Shown here: positions 49,517 to 59,154 of the stretch, piece after piece
Layout: each line of letters begins with the position of its first letter
Numbering within the stretch: position 1 is the stretch's first letter
The notes under the pieces: generated by a model
Databases searched by the model: none
Seen by the model: the letters and a program-made list of their open reading frames with translations, nothing else
What the model was told of the DNA's origin: nothing
Assembly (NCBI RefSeq): GCF_021728295.1
Contig: NZ_JAKJXE010000002.1
Location: 310,001-374,000 of the forward strand
DNA length: 64,000 bases
Direction of reading: 5' to 3'
Origin: Pseudomonas petrae
GTDB taxonomy: Bacteria; Pseudomonadota; Gammaproteobacteria; Pseudomonadales; Pseudomonadaceae
Translations under genes and position numbers: made by a program

Positions 49517-51768
49517 AAATGAGTGCGTCTGACCAATTCGGTAACGGCAACCACGCAATATTGCCCAGCGCCGTCGACCTGGACGCGTTGATCCGCGCGG
49601 AGCATCGCGACCCGTTCTCGATGCTCGGTCCCCACAGCGATGGCGCTGAAGGCCAGGTGATCCGTGCCTATCTGCCCCATGCACTGGCCGTGCGCGTGCT
49701 CGCGCGCGACGGCGAACGTGACCTCGGCGAGCTGAGCATGACCGACAAGCCGGGCTTCTTTGCCGGGCAATTTCCGGTGCGTGAACCCTATGTGCTGAAA
49801 ATCTCCTGGGCCACCGGCGAGCAAATCACCGAAGACCCGTATAGCTTTGGCGAGCAGCTTGGCGAGATGGACTTGTACCTGTTCGCCGAGGGCAACCACC
49901 GCGACCTGAGCAGCGCACTTGGCGCACAGGTGAAGAATGTCGATGGCGTCGACGGCGTGCGCTTCTCGGTGTGGGCACCAAATGCCCGCCGTGTCTCGGT
50001 GGTTGGCGACTTCAACAGCTGGGACGGCCGCCGTCACCCGATGCGCCTGCGTCACCCGACTGGCGTGTGGGAAATTTTCATCCCGCGCATCGGGCCGGGC
50101 GAAGCGTACAAGTACGAGATCCTCGGCCAGCACGGCGTTCTGCCGCTGAAAGCTGACCCGATGGCCCTCGCCACCCAGCTGCCGCCTGCCACGGCGTCGA
50201 AAGTCGCTGCGCCGCTTGCCTTTGAATGGCAGGACAATGACTGGATGCAGTCCCGGGGCGACAAGCACGACATTCATCAGCCGCTGTCAATCTACGAGCT
50301 GCACGCCGGCTCGTGGCAGTGGCACCATGGTGGCGATGACGAGCCTGATCGCCCGTATGACTGGCGCGAGCTGGCCGACAACCTGATTCCGTATATCAAG
50401 GAACTGGGCTTTACCCATATCGAGCTGATGCCGATCATGGAACACCCCTTCGGCGGCTCTTGGGGGTATCAGGTGTTGTCGCAGTTTGCACCGAGTGCGC
50501 GCTACGGCAAACCGGAGGACTTCGCCGCATTTGTTGATGCGTGCCACCGTAACGACATCGGCGTGATTCTTGATTGGGTGCCGGCGCACTTCCCGACCGA
50601 CGCACACGGTCTGGCCCAATTCGACGGGACTGCACTGTACGAATACGCCAATCCTCATGAAGGTTTCCATCAGGACTGGAACACGCTGATCTACAACCTG
50701 GGTCGCACCGAAGTCCACGGTTTCATGATTGCCTCCGGTATCCATTGGCTGAAGAACTTCCACGTCGATGCGTTGCGCGTGGATGCGGTGGCTTCAATGC
50801 TGTATCGCGACTATTCCCGCAATGCCGGCGAATGGGTCCCGAACCGTTACGGCGGCCGTGAAAACCTGGAAGCCATCGACTTCCTGCGCCACCTCAACGA
50901 CGTGGTGGCGATCGAAGCGCCGGGCGCGCTGGTCATTGCCGAGGAATCGACGTCATGGCCGGGCGTTTCCCAGCCCACTCAGCAGGGCGGTCTGGGCTTC
51001 TCGTACAAATGGAACATGGGATGGATGCACGACACGCTCAAGTACATCGAGCAGGATCCGATCCATCGCCAGCATCACCATTCTCAGCTAAGTTTCGGCT
51101 TGGTCTACGCGTGGTCCGAGCGGTTCGTCCTGCCGATTTCCCACGATGAAGTGGTGCATGGCAAGCATTCGCTGATCGACAAGATGCCCGGCGACCGCTG
51201 GCAGAAATTCGCCAACCTGCGCGCGTACCTGTCGTTCATGTGGACCCACCCGGGCAAGAAGCTGCTGTTCATGGGCTGTGAGTTTGCCCAGTGGCGTGAG
51301 TGGAACCACGACACCGAGCTGGATTGGCATTTCCTGCAGTACGCCGAGCACAAGGGCGTGCACACGCTGGTCAGCGACCTTAACCGGTTGTATCGCACGG
51401 AAAAGGCGCTGTACGAGCAGGACTGTCAGCCACAGGGTTTCCAGTGGGTAATCGGTGACGACGCCGGCAACAGCGTCTATGCCTACCTGCGCTGGAGCAA
51501 GGAGGGTGAGCCGTTGCTGGTGGTCGCCAACCTGACGCCCGTGCCGCGTGAAGCCTATCGCGTTGGCGTTCCGTTCAGCGGCAAGTGGGCCGAGCTGTTC
51601 AACAGCGACGCAGGGATCTATGCCGGTTCCAACTTCGGCAACGGCGGCGGCGTGCGCACCGACGAGATCAAGGATCATGGCCAGGCGTTCTCGCTGTCTC
51701 TGAATCTGCCGCCGCTGGGTGTAGTGATCTTGAAACCAACTGTGGAACAGCTGCAGCAGGAGGATTGA
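49513..51768 (+). CDS. glgB: 1,4-alpha-glucan branching enzyme
   Basis: A 751-residue GH13/CBM48 branching enzyme. The N-terminal parts ([20 protein letters not shown] and the [19 protein letters not shown] carbohydrate-binding module) precede the barrel. The barrel has the nucleophile in [19 protein letters not shown] and the acid/base in [14 protein letters not shown], plus [19 protein letters not shown]. It introduces alpha-1,6 branches into the glucan made by GlgE. The frame begins at 49513 overlapping the treS stop; a second ATG at 49519 is equally possible. It is the last gene of the operon. No glgA or glgC is present here. Confidence 0.95.
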
Positions 51769-51822
51769 TGCTTCCTGCCAGTGCGTCGTTTTTTGTAGCA
51801 GCTAAGTAGCAGCTGAGTAAAA

Positions 51823-51910
51823 CCTGTGGGAGCGAGCTTGCTCGCGGATCGCTTTAATCAGTCGACTTGTTCGGCTAATGGAGCATTCGCCAGCCGACTC
51901 GCTCCCACAG
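51823..51910. repeat. REP-like pair of the GAGCGAGCTTGCTCGCG family after glgB
   Basis: CTGTGGGAGCGAGCTTGCTCG (from 51823) faces GCCGACTCGCTCCCACAG (to 51910). It sits in the 411-bp gap between glgB and the SH3-domain gene. The remainder (51911-52179) should carry that gene's promoter, but I see no clear -35/-10 pair or conserved coding frame. Confidence 0.8.
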
Positions 51911-52179
51911 TCGTTTGAGCACTTCCGACAAAGGTTGTGGGACGCTTCCCGGACGAATGTCATCCCTCGCTAATGAACCTGACATCTTTTCAATGGTCTG
52001 TTGACCACTGCGCGCGCAGTACGCCCGGGTTACGACCCTTGGCGTCCGGCTGAATTTCGCCCGCGCCAGATGCCTTTTCCAGCAGTTGCAGCGCGTTGTT
52101 CGTCGCTGTCCGACCAGGCGTGATTCCCTTGCATGCGGCCCGCCCACCGGCCTTCTTTTCAATTTGTCGAAGATTATCC

Positions 52180-52863
52180 ATGCCTATTTCTCCCTCCAAT
52201 GCTTCCCTTCGCTTTACCCCTGTGCCGGGCGTTCGACGCCGTTTGCTCAACGCCGGCCTGCTCACCACTTTGTTGACCTCTGCCGTTGCCAGCCCATTGG
52301 TGCACGCCGAAACGCAGAGCAAAGACCGCTGGGTCAGTGACACCCTCAGCACCTACGTGCGCAGCGGCCCTACCGACGGCTATCGCATCGTCGGCACGCT
52401 GAAATCCGGGCAGAAAGTCGAGCTGATCAATACCCAGGGCGACTACAGCCAAGTGCGCGGCAGCGCTGGCGACAACGTGTGGATTCCCACCGCTGACCTG
52501 CAGGAAGTGCCGGGGCAGGCCGAGCGCTTGCCGCAATTGACACAGAAAGCCGCGGACGTCAGCGCGCAACTGAAGACCATCGACGATGACTGGAAAACCA
52601 AGGTTCAGGGCATGCAGGAAACCCTGGAGTCGCGCAAGAAGCTGGTCGACGAGCTCGAGGCCCGCACCAAGGATCTGAACGCGCAGTTGGCCAGCGCCCA
52701 GTCGGATTTGCGCACAACTCAGGCGAAACTGGGTGACGAGAACAATCAGGTGCTGATGCGTTACATGGTGTACGGCGGCAGCATCGCGGGCGCTGGCCTG
52801 TTGCTGGGCCTGATCCTCCCGTCCCTGACCAAGGGCCGCAAGCGCAACGATCGGTGGTTTTGA
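52180..52863 (+). CDS. SH3-domain membrane protein, TIGR04211/YgiM type
   Basis: A 227-residue protein with an N-terminal signal (NAGLLTTLLTSAVASPLVHA), a bacterial SH3 domain at ~55-115 (WVSDTLSTYVRSGPTDGYRI, VGTLKSGQKVELI, YSQVRGSAGDNVWIPT), a coiled coil at ~125-200, and one C-terminal transmembrane helix (GGSIAGAGLLLGLILPSL) ending in a basic tail. This is the layout of the YgiM/TIGR04211 family, thought to be periplasmic and anchored by the C-terminal helix; its function is unknown. The ATG at 52180 is chosen because the upstream extension has no family-like sequence. Confidence 0.87.
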   Translation: MPISPSNASLRFTPVPGVRRRLLNAGLLTTLLTSAVASPLVHAETQSKDRWVSDTLSTYVRSGPTDGYRIVGTLKSGQKVELINTQGDYSQVRGSAGDNVWIPTADLQEVPGQAERLPQLTQKAADVSAQLKTIDDDWKTKVQGMQETLESRKKLVDELEARTKDLNAQLASAQSDLRTTQAKLGDENNQVLMRYMVYGGSIAGAGLLLGLILPSLTKGRKRNDRWF

Positions 52864-52908
52864 GTAGGTCAGCCTGCGCCAGTTGTGGGCCTAATCGGCC
52901 TCTACTGT

Positions 52909-53237
52909 AGGAGCGCGCTTGCCCGCGAAGACGGTCTCATATCAACCTGTTTTCGCCTGACACACCGCGCCTTCTGCAGACTCCGGCTTGCTGGCGACCT
53001 AGCTTGGTCACTTGCTCATGTGTTACCTGACACCCTGGGTTCGCCAGCAAGCCGGCGCCTACAGATTCATATTCGCGTGCAGCCTGTCGGAGCGGATTTC
53101 CGGCAGCCATCTCCGGCCATACCACGCTCTCCCAACTGCCACGACCCCGTAGGAGCCGGCTTGCTGGCGAACCGATTCTGTCAGTCGACACTTTCGGATC
53201 TGCCAACCGCATTCGCCAGCAAGCCGCCTCCTACAGT
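52909..53237. repeat. Mixed REP block before ggt
   Basis: Several REP types are mixed in the 526-bp gap between the SH3-domain gene and ggt. A single GCGCGCTTGCCCGCG unit lies near 52912, and two inverted pairs of the CCGGCTTGCTGGCGA family are at about 52983-53063 and 53152-53237. Nothing coding is evident; the ggt promoter probably lies in the last ~150 bp. Confidence 0.85.
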
Positions 53238-53389
53238 GCTAGATATCGTGGGGACGCACCTTGAGCCCAACGTTCATCTGACAGGGATTCCCGGCAATCA
53301 CTGGCAACTTTCCCCGCATGCGCTATTTTAGTGCGGAGCATCCTCTGCCCACCGCTGTTTCCCACCACAAGAAAAAGAGAACCCCACCC

Positions 53390-55117
53390 ATGAAGTTCGA
53401 ACCCTTCGCCCAGTCGCTCGTTGCGATGGCGCTCACCCTTGGTCTGTCCTGCGCCCACGCCGCTTCCGTGGCCCCGGCCGCTGCTGAAAACGGCATGGTC
53501 GTCACCGCGCAGCACCTGGCCACCCACGTGGGCGTTGACGTGCTCAAATCCGGCGGTAACGCGGTCGATGCGGCCGTTGCGGTGGGCTACGCGCTGGCGG
53601 TCGTTTACCCGGCTGCCGGCAATCTGGGCGGCGGCGGTTTCATGACCATCCAGCTGGCGGACGGGCGCAAGACCTTCCTCGACTTCCGCGAAAAAGCGCC
53701 GCTGGCCGCCACCGCCAACATGTACCTGGACAAGGACGGCAACGTCGTGCCGGACCTGAGTTCCAAGGGCCACTTGGCCGTCGGCGTGCCCGGAACGGTT
53801 TCGGGGATGGAAATGGCGCTCAGCAAATACGGCACCAAAAAACGCGCCGAAGTCATTGCGCCAGCGATCAAACTCGCTGAAAACGGCTTCGCCCTGGAGC
53901 AAGGCGATGTCGACCTGCTCGGCACCGCCACCGACGAATTCAAGGCCGACGCAAAAGACCTGGGTACGATCTTCCTGAACAAGGGCCAGCCACTGCAAGT
54001 CGGCGACACCCTGGTGCAGAAAGACCTCGCCAAAACCCTCAAGGAAATCTCCGCCAAAGGCAGCGACGGCTTCTACAAGGGCTGGGTCGCCAAGGCGATC
54101 GTCGATTCCAGCCAGGCGGGGAAGGGCATCGTCACCCAGGCGGATCTGGATAAATACGCGACCCGCGAACTGGCGCCAATCGAGTGTGATTACCGCGGTT
54201 ACCACGTGGTCTCGGCGCCGCCACCGAGCTCCGGCGGCGTGGTCATCTGCGAGATCATGAACATCCTTGAAGGCTACCCGATGCAGGAGTTGGGCTATCA
54301 CTCCGCCCAAGGCCTGCATTACCAGATCGAAGCCATGCGTCACGCCTACGTCGACCGCAACAGCTACCTGGGCGACCCGGATTTCGTCAAGAACCCGATC
54401 AGCCATTTGCTCGACCGCGACTACGCCGCCAAGCTGCGCGCCGCCATCGAACCGCAGAAAGCCGGTATCTCCCAGAACATCAAACCCGGCGTCGCGCCCC
54501 ACGAAGGCAACAACACCACGCACTATTCCATCGTCGACAAATGGGGCAACGCGGTCTCCGTCACCTACACCCTCAACGACTGGTTCGGCGCAGGCGTGAT
54601 GGCGAGCAGCACCGGTGTGATACTCAACGACGAGATGGACGACTTCACCTCCAAGGTCGGCGTGCCGAACATGTACGGCCTGATTCAGGGCGAAGCCAAC
54701 GCCATCGCGCCGGGCAAGTCGCCGTTGTCGTCGATGAGCCCGACCATCGTCACCAAGGACGGCAAGACCGTGATGGTGGTCGGTACTCCGGGTGGCAGCC
54801 GCATCATCACCGCTACCTTGCTGACCATGCTCAACGTCATCGACTACGGCATGAACATCCAGGAAGCGGTCGATGCGCCACGCTTCCACCAGCAGTGGAT
54901 GCCGGAAACCACCAACCTGGAAACCCTCGCCGTCAGCCCTGACACCCAGAAGATCCTCGAAAGCTGGGGCCATAAGTTTGCCGGACCGCAGGATGCCAAC
55001 CACCTGGCTGCCATTCTCGTCGGCGCGCCGTCGCTGGGTGGGAAGCCCGTGGGCAACAACCGCTTCTACGGTGCGAACGATCCACGTCGCAGCACGGGGT
55101 TGTCGCTGGGTTACTGA
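53390..55117 (+). CDS. ggt: Gamma-glutamyltransferase
   Basis: A 575-residue exported Ntn-hydrolase. It has a signal peptide (VAMALTLGLSCAHA), the GGNAVDAAVAVGYALAVVYP and GNLGGGGFM blocks of the large subunit, and the self-cleavage site GNNTTHYSIVD. There the first Thr (residue 376) becomes the N-terminal nucleophile of the small subunit. Later blocks are NDWFGAGV, KSPLSSMSPTIV and GTPGGSRIIT, which bind the gamma-glutamyl group. It should process glutathione in the periplasm. The ATG at 53390 is used because the upstream extension is not family-like. It is a single gene with an inverted repeat (55136-55144 with 55162-55170) after it that could aid termination. Confidence 0.94.
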   Translation: MKFEPFAQSLVAMALTLGLSCAHAASVAPAAAENGMVVTAQHLATHVGVDVLKSGGNAVDAAVAVGYALAVVYPAAGNLGGGGFMTIQLADGRKTFLDFREKAPLAATANMYLDKDGNVVPDLSSKGHLAVGVPGTVSGMEMALSKYGTKKRAEVIAPAIKLAENGFALEQGDVDLLGTATDEFKADAKDLGTIFLNKGQPLQVGDTLVQKDLAKTLKEISAKGSDGFYKGWVAKAIVDSSQAGKGIVTQADLDKYATRELAPIECDYRGYHVVSAPPPSSGGVVICEIMNILEGYPMQELGYHSAQGLHYQIEAMRHAYVDRNSYLGDPDFVKNPISHLLDRDYAAKLRAAIEPQKAGISQNIKPGVAPHEGNNTTHYSIVDKWGNAVSVTYTLNDWFGAGVMASSTGVILNDEMDDFTSKVGVPNMYGLIQGEANAIAPGKSPLSSMSPTIVTKDGKTVMVVGTPGGSRIITATLLTMLNVIDYGMNIQEAVDAPRFHQQWMPETTNLETLAVSPDTQKILESWGHKFAGPQDANHLAAILVGAPSLGGKPVGNNRFYGANDPRRSTGLSLGY

Positions 55118-55239
55118 TCCACGGACCTGATGATTTCACCGGACGGGGGCAGGGCGCTCTTGTCCGGTGACGGCGTGCTGTAGTTCTCCACTGGGAAGAC
55201 CCTGCGCGTGATTCCGGTTGCGCGCAGGGCGCCTCGAAG

Positions 55240-55254
55240 TGTTATGTTATAACC
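55240..55254. promoter_or_regulatory. Zur-box-like palindrome
   Basis: TGTTATGTTATAACC matches the zinc-uptake-regulator core TGTTATAnTATAACA at about 12 of 14 defined positions and lies 58 bp before the next gene, where it could cover a promoter. It also resembles a plain AT-rich -10 region, so the call is tentative. Confidence 0.45.
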
Positions 55255-55311
55255 CGATTTTTGGGTCCTTCAGGGGCCTGTCGGTTATCGCGCTTCGAGA
55301 GTCCACCGCGT

Positions 55312-56496
55312 ATGCAAACCCTGTCTGTCACCTTGCAATCTCCCGCCACGTCCAACGCTCATCCCGGCCGCCTGCAATCGATCGATGCCCTGCGCGGCCT
55401 GATCATCGTGTTCATGCTGCTGGATCACGTGCGCGAGACCTTCTTTCTGCACCATCAGGTCAGCGACCCGATGGAGGTCGCCAACACCAGCGTCGACCTG
55501 TTCATCAGCCGCACCCTCGCGCATTTCTGCGCGCCGCTGTTCGTGTTTCTCACCGGGCTTTCCGCCTGGCTGTATGGCGAACGGCATGCGGGCAAGGGCG
55601 CGGTGGCGGGTTTTCTGTTCAAGCGCGGGCTGGTGTTGATCGCGCTTGAACTGACGCTGGTGAATTTCGCCTGGATGTTCCAGTTTCCGCCGACGGTGAT
55701 TTACCTGCAGGTCATCTGGGCGATTGGGCTGAGCATGATCGCGCTGTCAGCGATGGTGGTATTGCCGCGCGGCGTATTGGCGGCGCTGGGGATGGCGATC
55801 ATCGCCGGGCATAACCTGCTGGATGACATGCACTTTTCCGTGGGCTCGGCTCTGCACATCCCGTGGGCGATTCTGCATGACCGCGGCTGGATCGAGGTCG
55901 GCGACAGCCTGCGCTTGCGCACCTCGTACCCGCTGCTGCCGTGGATTGGCGTGATTGCCGTGGGTTACGCCGCCGGGCCTTGGTTTGGCCGCGACGCGAA
56001 TGCAGAAAAGCGCGAGATCAACTTGATTGCCTGGGGGTTTGGCGCATTGACGCTGTTTCTCGCACTGCGCGGGATCAACGGCTATGGCGAGAAGCCGTGG
56101 GTGGAGGGTGACACCACGGCGCATACGCTGATGAGCGTCCTCAACGTCACCAAGTACCCGCCGTCGCTGCTGTTTATCAGCCTGACGCTGGGCGTCGGCT
56201 TGCTGGTGCTGGTCTGGCTTGAGCGTCAGCAAGGGCGGGCATGGCTGCGACCGCTGCTGGCGTTTGGCGCGGCGCCGATGTTTTTCTACCTGCTGCACCT
56301 GTACGTGCTGAAGTTGCTTTACGTCGGCGCGGTCGCGATCTGGGGCACCTCCCAAGGCCAGTACTTCGGGTTCACCTCGGTACTGGGCCTGTGGGGCTGC
56401 GCTGCGGTGCTCACCGTTGTGCTATGGCCGGCGGTGAGCGGGTTCGCGGCGCTCAAGGCGCGACGACGGGACATTGCCTGGCTGAAGTACTTCTGA
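55312..56496 (+). CDS. DUF1624 / heparan-alpha-glucosaminide N-acetyltransferase-like membrane protein
   Basis: A 394-residue integral membrane protein with about ten transmembrane helices. It starts RLQSIDALRGLIIVFMLLDH, a motif common to DUF1624 and acyltransferase-3-like proteins with a conserved RG and histidine. Other conserved blocks are FVFLTGLSAWLYG, YPLLPWIGVIAVGYAAGPWF, KYPPSLLFISLTLGVGL, and FGAAPMFFYLLHLYVLKLL. In the distant eukaryotic relative this fold moves an acetyl group across a membrane; the bacterial role is not known. The ATG at 55312 is chosen, and a Zur-box-like palindrome precedes it. A single REP core (56507-56527) separates it from the convergent aminotransferase gene. 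Confidence 0.85.
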   Translation: MQTLSVTLQSPATSNAHPGRLQSIDALRGLIIVFMLLDHVRETFFLHHQVSDPMEVANTSVDLFISRTLAHFCAPLFVFLTGLSAWLYGERHAGKGAVAGFLFKRGLVLIALELTLVNFAWMFQFPPTVIYLQVIWAIGLSMIALSAMVVLPRGVLAALGMAIIAGHNLLDDMHFSVGSALHIPWAILHDRGWIEVGDSLRLRTSYPLLPWIGVIAVGYAAGPWFGRDANAEKREINLIAWGFGALTLFLALRGINGYGEKPWVEGDTTAHTLMSVLNVTKYPPSLLFISLTLGVGLLVLVWLERQQGRAWLRPLLAFGAAPMFFYLLHLYVLKLLYVGAVAIWGTSQGQYFGFTSVLGLWGCAAVLTVVLWPAVSGFAALKARRRDIAWLKYF

Positions 56497-56533
56497 GCAC
56501 GGTCATGTAGGACCGGCTTTAGCCGGGAAGGCG

Positions 56534-57676
56534 TCAGGCGTCGCGCAGGCTACGTTCCATCCTCGCCAGGCCTTCTTCCAGCATCGGCCGTGGGCAGCCG
56601 AAGTTCAGGCGCACGAACTGGCCGCAGTCGTCGCCGAATTCCAGCCCGTCGCTGAGCGCGACTTTCCCGTGTTCGAGGAAGAATTGCTGCGGGCTTTCCA
56701 ACCCAAGGCCCGAGCAATCCAGCCACGCCAGATACGTGCTCTGGGGCAGGTGCATCGTGATCCCCGGGAAGCGGGTCTTGATGGCCTCGGCCAGGTAATC
56801 GCGGTTGTCCTGCAGATACGCCACGACCTGTTCCAGCCACGGGCCGCCTTCGCGATAGGCCACTTCGGTCGCCTCCAGTCCCAGCGCATTGACACTGTCC
56901 ACCAGCCCCAGACGTCCGGCGTTGAAACGCTGGCGCAGCTCGGCGTTCTGCACCACGGCGAACGCGGTTTTCAGACCGGCGATGTTCCAGGCCTTGCTCG
57001 CGGACATCAGCGTCACGCTGCGCGCCGCGATCTCCGGGCTCAGGGAAGCGATCGGCGTGTGCTGGCGACCGTCGAACAGCAGGTCGGCGTGGATTTCATC
57101 GGAAATGATCAGCGCATCACGTCGCACGCAGGCCTCACCGATGGCGAGCAATTCGTCGCGTTCGAAGACCTTGCCCAGCGGGTTGTGCGGATTGCTCAGC
57201 AGCAGGGCGCCGCGGTCGGGCAGGGCGCGTTCCAGCGCCGCAATGTCGGTGGGGTATTCGCCTCGGGCGTTGGCATGGAAGGGCAGATCGATGCGCGGCA
57301 GCTTCCAGTTGGTCGGCGCGTGCAGAAGCGGCGAGTAGTTGGGCGTCTGCACCAGCACTGCGCTGGACGGCGAGACCAGCGCATGGAGCGCCATGTTCAC
57401 ACCGGGCTCGACCCCGGGCAGAAACACCAGATCCTGCGCTTCGATCTGCCAGCCGTAGCGCTCGGCGAGGTGCTTGACCAGGGTCTCCCGCAATGCCTGC
57501 TGGGGTACGGAATAGCCCAGCAGCGGATGCTCCAGACGGTTCTTCAGCGCCTGCACGATGGGCGCGGCTACCGGGAAATCCATGTCCGCCACCCACATTG
57601 GCAGCACGTCTTCGGGGTACTGGCTCCACTTTTTGCTGCCGGTGTTCAAGCGCTGAAAAACGTTATTCAGATCCAT
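56534..57676 (-). CDS. PatB/MalY-family C-S lyase (PLP-dependent)
   Basis: A 380-residue class I/II aminotransferase-fold enzyme of the MalY/PatB branch. The start (KWSQYPEDVLPMWVADMDFP) is diagnostic for this branch. ALLLSNPHNPLGKVFERDEL and ISDEIHADLLFDG hold PLP, and the catalytic lysine is in TLMSASKAWNIAGLKTAF. Members cleave cystathionine or cysteine S-conjugates, giving a thiol, pyruvate and ammonia. The ATG at 57674-57676 is used. No operon partner is evident. Confidence 0.92.
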   Translation of the reverse strand: MDLNNVFQRLNTGSKKWSQYPEDVLPMWVADMDFPVAAPIVQALKNRLEHPLLGYSVPQQALRETLVKHLAERYGWQIEAQDLVFLPGVEPGVNMALHALVSPSSAVLVQTPNYSPLLHAPTNWKLPRIDLPFHANARGEYPTDIAALERALPDRGALLLSNPHNPLGKVFERDELLAIGEACVRRDALIISDEIHADLLFDGRQHTPIASLSPEIAARSVTLMSASKAWNIAGLKTAFAVVQNAELRQRFNAGRLGLVDSVNALGLEATEVAYREGGPWLEQVVAYLQDNRDYLAEAIKTRFPGITMHLPQSTYLAWLDCSGLGLESPQQFFLEHGKVALSDGLEFGDDCGQFVRLNFGCPRPMLEEGLARMERSLRDA

Positions 57677-57923
57677 GTTCTGGCCTGTCCTGCTCGAAAA
57701 AAGAGGGGATTGTGCCAGAGAATGAGGGGTCGGGTTTGCTGTCGATTTGCCCTTTGTAGGATTAATCCGTAAATGCCGCTGGAACTGTCTTCTTCGTGTC
57801 TCCTCCTCTGGAGTCACACTTTGAAATGCCTCATCTTCGCCCGCCTCAGCACCCCTCATGGACGAGTTGATCGATTAATAGTAGGAACGTGCATCTCAAT
57901 CGTCCGCAAGAAGGTTATCCCGA

Positions 57924-58306
57924 ATGGGGCGCTTGGCCGTTGCGGTGGGATTGCTTATCAGCCTGAGTGCCTGTGCAGCTAACTCTTCATTCCGGCGAGA
58001 CCCAAACTGCCGTATCCGGCGGGGTATGTAGGGTTGGCGGCGCCCGAAAATATGGAGGTGTGGGTGGAGACGGTTGATGTGCGGGATCAGCGCGGCCTTG
58101 CATTTTTTCGCGTGCACGGTGGCGGCGCAAGCTACACGGGTCAGCCGGATGGCTGGCACGGAAGAGGAGGCAAGTTCAAACCCACCAATAACGTCGACTT
58201 GCCAGATCAGATTTTGCTGCGTGGGCAATCCTTAGTTGAACCACAAGCCTACAAAGTTTTGATCAAAATACCCCAATGGGTACGCGATGAAATGATCAAG
58301 CCATAG
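57924..58306 (+). pseudogene. DUF2931-like lipoprotein, frameshifted
   Basis: The first part (ATG at 57924, ribosome binding site AGAAGG) encodes a lipoprotein signal MGRLAVAVGLLISLSACAAN and stops at 58029. The rest of the protein is in another frame (57983-58306), reading LPYPAGYVGLAAPENMEVWV through DLPDQILLRGQSLVEPQAYK to the stop at 58304. The second part matches the DUF2931 family, which normally continues straight from such a lipobox. The two frames overlap at 57983-58031, and a single missing base there would account for the break. It may be a real lesion or a sequencing error. It is followed by an orphan PAAR gene, and a link to type VI secretion is only suggested by that. Confidence 0.7.
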
Positions 58307-58523
58307 CGGGAGTTTTGTTTTCAGCGGTTCAGGCACGTCTTCAGTTGCAGTTCCAAGAGCATCCAAACCACATCAATAAAGTTGACCAAAAACAGCCCGT
58401 TCCTCAGTAACTCGGCTTCAAATTCAGGGGCGGCAAAACTAATAGTTGCCAACTCCAATCAACTCAAAGGGAATCAATGTAATTGAACAATCAATCACTC
58501 AACCCAACAACGAGCCTCCTTAC

Positions 58524-58787
58524 ATGAAAGACATCATCCGCCTAGGCGACCTCACCACTCATGGCGGCGTTGTGCTTGAAGCTTTTTCGCACACCGACCT
58601 CAACGGTAAAACCATTGCCGGGGTAGGGCACAAAGTCAGTTGCCCGTTGTGTAAAGGTATTTTCCCCATCGCCGAGGGCAGCAGCACTTACACCGTGGAC
58701 GGAGTCCGGGTTGCTTTGGACGGCATGAAGACCGCGTGTGGTGCAGCCCTGATTGCCAGCGGGCCCAAGGGCGCTGTCATCGGCTAA
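58524..58787 (+). CDS. PAAR-domain protein (type VI secretion spike tip)
   Basis: An 87-residue PAAR protein made of the PAAR repeat domain only. The start is MKDIIRLGDLTTHGGVVLEA. The protein has histidine and cysteine residues suited to binding zinc (GHKVSCPLCKG and MKTACGAALIASG). PAAR proteins cap the VgrG spike and can carry effectors. No effector extension, VgrG, Hcp or sheath gene is in the window, so it is an orphan. The upstream frame extends to a TTG at 58446 but has no family features, so I use the ATG at 58524. Confidence 0.9.
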   Translation: MKDIIRLGDLTTHGGVVLEAFSHTDLNGKTIAGVGHKVSCPLCKGIFPIAEGSSTYTVDGVRVALDGMKTACGAALIASGPKGAVIG

Positions 58788-59154
58788 ACCGGGCGTCTGC
58801 GGGCCAGAAAGAACCTGCTCGAAAAATGCCCGAAGGGATCGGCGGCGCAATGCCGTCGATCCAGTGACTCTTCACCAGGCCATCCAAAGCCATGCAATCC
58901 GGGCCAAATCGCATGCACATTCCCAGACGTGGCTTCAACTGAGGCAGTCGCCGCTCGTCGGGACACAACCCAGCGTTATTAAACTTTCAGTACTAAACCA
59001 CTTGTCGGGTGGGGTTCTCGCTTTGCTGAATTCCATCTTCACCGCCCCCTCTTTATATCTGTGCGTTCTGCTTAGTTGACAGATCGCCGTAATAAAAATC
59101 TGAACGTGTCGTTAAAACCCTGCTACGAAATTAGCCTGAGAAGGGAGTAACACT
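58788..59154. other. 367-bp gap before the manganese catalase gene
   Basis: No convincing gene is seen. A TTGACA at 59076-59081 could be a -35, but no matching -10 stands at the right spacing. The ribosome binding site GAAGGGAGT precedes the catalase ATG. Confidence 0.5.

Noticed and set aside
57773..57982. 69-codon frame between the PatB-like gene and the DUF2931 lipoprotein
   Set aside because: It overlaps the lipoprotein signal sequence in another frame and lacks a ribosome binding site and recognisable features.
59076..59104. Sigma-70 promoter for the manganese catalase gene starting at TTGACA
   Set aside because: No acceptable -10 hexamer is found at 16-18 bases from it.
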